From: Mycobacterium senriense
Lineage (GTDB): Bacteria; Actinomycetota; Actinomycetes; Mycobacteriales; Mycobacteriaceae
Reading direction: 5' to 3'
Assembly (NCBI RefSeq): GCF_019668465.1
Contig: NZ_AP024828.1
Span: forward strand, 3,162,001-3,226,000
Length of the DNA: 64,000 bases
The first letter of the stretch is position 1. Every line of letters begins with the position of its first letter. Below are positions 62,493-64,000 of this stretch, one piece after another. The position numbers and the translations under genes were made by a program. The notes under the pieces are model-generated. The model worked only from the letters and a program-made list of their open reading frames with translations, searched no databases and was not told the origin of the DNA.

Positions 62493-64000
62493 GTGCTATT
62501 TCGCAACGTCGCCATCGTCGCCCACGTCGACCACGGAAAGACCACCCTGGTTGACGCGATGCTGCGGCAGTCGGGCGCGCTGCACCACCGCGGTGACGAC
62601 GCGGTCGAGCGCCTCATGGACTCCGGGGACCTGGAGAAAGAAAAGGGCATCACGATCCTGGCCAAGAACACGGCCGTGCATCGCAAGAATGCGGACGGAA
62701 CGACGACCGTCATCAATGTCATCGACACCCCGGGCCACGCCGACTTCGGTGGTGAGGTGGAGCGCGGACTCTCCATGGTCGACGGGGTGCTGCTGCTGGT
62801 CGACGCCTCCGAGGGGCCGCTGCCGCAGACCCGTTTCGTGCTGCGCAAGGCCCTGGCCGCGCATCTCCCGGTGATCCTGGTCGTCAACAAGACCGACCGG
62901 CCGGACGCCCGGATCTCCGAGGTCGTCTCGGAGAGCCACGACCTGCTGCTCGACGTTGCATCGGACCTCGACGAGGAAGCACAGAAGGCCGCCGAGCACG
63001 CCCTCGACCTGCCGACGCTGTACGCGTCGGGACGGGCAGGCATCGCCAGCACGACGGAACCGGCCAATGGCGAGAATCCCGAGGGCGACAACCTCGATCC
63101 GCTGTTCGACGTGCTGCTCGAGCACATCCCGCCGCCGCAGGGCGATCCCGAGGCGCCGTTGCAGGCGCTGGTCACCAACCTCGACGCCTCGGCCTTCCTC
63201 GGACGGCTCGCACTGATCCGCATCTACAAGGGCCGGATCCGCAAGGGCCAGCAGGTCGCCTGGATGCGCGAGGTGGACGGGCATCCCGTCATCACCAACG
63301 CGAAGATCACCGAACTGCTGGTGACCGAGGGCGTGGAACGCACACCCACCGACGAAGCCATCGCCGGGGACATCGTCGCCGTCGCGGGCATCCCGGAGAT
63401 CATGATCGGCGACACGCTGGCCGATCCGGACCACGCGCACGCGCTGCCGCGCATCACCGTCGACGAGCCCGCCATCTCCGTGACCATCGGAACGAACACC
63501 TCGCCGCTGGCGGGCAAGGTGAAGGGTCACAAGTTGACCGCTCGCATGGTGAAGTCGCGGCTGGACGCCGAACTCGTCGGCAACGTCTCCATCAAGGTCG
63601 TCGACATCGACCGCCCCGACGCCTGGGAGGTGCAGGGCCGCGGCGAGCTCGCGCTGGCGGTGCTCGTCGAGCAGATGCGCCGCGAGGGTTTCGAGCTCAC
63701 GGTCGGCAAGCCACAGGTCGTCACCCAAACGATCGACGGCAAGCTGCACGAGCCTTTCGAGGCGATGACCATCGACTGCCCCGACGAGTTCGTCGGCGCG
63801 ATCACCCAGCTGATGGCCGCCCGCAAGGGCCGCATGGAAGAGATGACCAACCACGCGGCGGGCTGGGTCCGGATGGACTTCATCGTGCCCAGCCGCGGCC
63901 TGATCGGCTTCCGCACCGACTTCCTCACCCTGACCCGCGGCACCGGCATCGCCAACGCCGTGTTCGACGGCTACCGGCCGTGGGCCGGTGAGATCCGGGC
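62493..64000 (+). CDS. typA: Translational GTPase TypA/BipA, C-terminus beyond the window
   Basis: Ribosome-associated GTPase. Starts at GTG 62493 (product MLFRNVAIVAHVDHGKTTL): G1 is AHVDHGKT, then GITILAKNTAV, G3 DTPGHADFGGEVER and G4 NKTDR. Domains II and III follow (GRIRKGQQVAWM, RGELALAVLVEQMRREGFE), and the visible end GFRTDFLTLTRGTGIANAVF belongs to the TypA-specific C-terminal part. 502 codons are present, so about 120 are missing. CACAAT, a weak -10, lies just before the start, and no ribosome site is seen. Adjacent to narI as in M. tuberculosis (Rv1165). Confidence 0.97.
   Translation, partial: MLFRNVAIVAHVDHGKTTLVDAMLRQSGALHHRGDDAVERLMDSGDLEKEKGITILAKNTAVHRKNADGTTTVINVIDTPGHADFGGEVERGLSMVDGVLLLVDASEGPLPQTRFVLRKALAAHLPVILVVNKTDRPDARISEVVSESHDLLLDVASDLDEEAQKAAEHALDLPTLYASGRAGIASTTEPANGENPEGDNLDPLFDVLLEHIPPPQGDPEAPLQALVTNLDASAFLGRLALIRIYKGRIRKGQQVAWMREVDGHPVITNAKITELLVTEGVERTPTDEAIAGDIVAVAGIPEIMIGDTLADPDHAHALPRITVDEPAISVTIGTNTSPLAGKVKGHKLTARMVKSRLDAELVGNVSIKVVDIDRPDAWEVQGRGELALAVLVEQMRREGFELTVGKPQVVTQTIDGKLHEPFEAMTIDCPDEFVGAITQLMAARKGRMEEMTNHAAGWVRMDFIVPSRGLIGFRTDFLTLTRGTGIANAVFDGYRPWAGEIR

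Overview
The window reads as a chromosomal segment of a non-tuberculous Mycobacterium, probably slow-growing. DNA is GC-rich with many GTG and TTG starts. It carries mycobacterial marker families: MmpL transporter, WS/DGAT acyltransferase, PimE mannosyltransferase, DUF3556, a 13E12-type DUF222/HNH protein, MCR racemase and an F420/PPOX-type protein. From memory, gene order follows the M. tuberculosis Rv1127c-Rv1165 interval: ppdK and 13E12 at the left; metE; thiolase and enoyl-CoA hydratase; oxidoreductase and methyltransferase; echA, mcr, SDR and mmpL13; sirtuin, GntR and nitroreductase-like proteins; two Ala/Pro-rich exported proteins; pimE, mutT2, narGHJI and typA. No rRNA, tRNA, CRISPR array, insertion sequence or phage gene was seen.

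Layout. 1-5.5 kb: partial pyruvate phosphate dikinase, DoxX-like protein, DUF222/HNH protein, flavin amine oxidase and a small exported protein. 5.6-7.4 kb: a DUF3556 membrane protein behind a perfect KstR-type box. 7.4-10.8 kb: metE, read from a leader with a cobalamin riboswitch, and a small NAD(P)-binding protein. 10.8-29.9 kb: an accessory catabolic island that I do not place in M. tuberculosis. It holds a tandem-TetR regulator, a two-subunit acyl-CoA dehydrogenase, several SDRs, two P450s, an aldehyde dehydrogenase, a nitroreductase, a SnoaL-like protein and an acyltransferase. It also holds a NorQ/NorD-like AAA+/VWA pair, a ligand-binding protein with no visible signal peptide, and an AveC-type membrane protein. 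29.9-33.5 kb: WS/DGAT, thiolase, enoyl-CoA hydratase. 33.5-39.5 kb: a type III PKS / ICMT-type methyltransferase / flavoprotein operon resembling Streptomyces srsABC, then two paralogous SDR-like proteins flanking a CPBP-family protease. 39.6-45.4 kb: enoyl-CoA hydratase, mcr, SDR, two tiny ORFs, and an undivided mmpL13-type gene. 45.4-55.3 kb: methyltransferase, sirtuin, GntR regulator, small conserved proteins, exported Ala/Pro-rich proteins, pimE, a pterin dehydratase, an inserted DivIVA-like gene and mutT2. 55.7-64 kb: narGHJI and the start of typA.

The most notable signal is in the island. Five promoter regions contain good -35/-10 elements 17-18 nt apart and a common palindromic operator with half-sites GAACA/TGTTC. 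The operator sits either in the -35/-10 spacer or just after the -10. A weaker copy lies upstream of the tandem-TetR gene. I infer one co-regulated regulon that joins oxidation (P450, SDR, ALDH), acyl-CoA dehydrogenation, and an AAA+/VWA module of the kind that normally activates metalloenzymes. No acyl-CoA ligase, NO reductase, Rubisco or transporter permease gene is present in the island, so the substrate and the client of the AAA+ pair are unknown.
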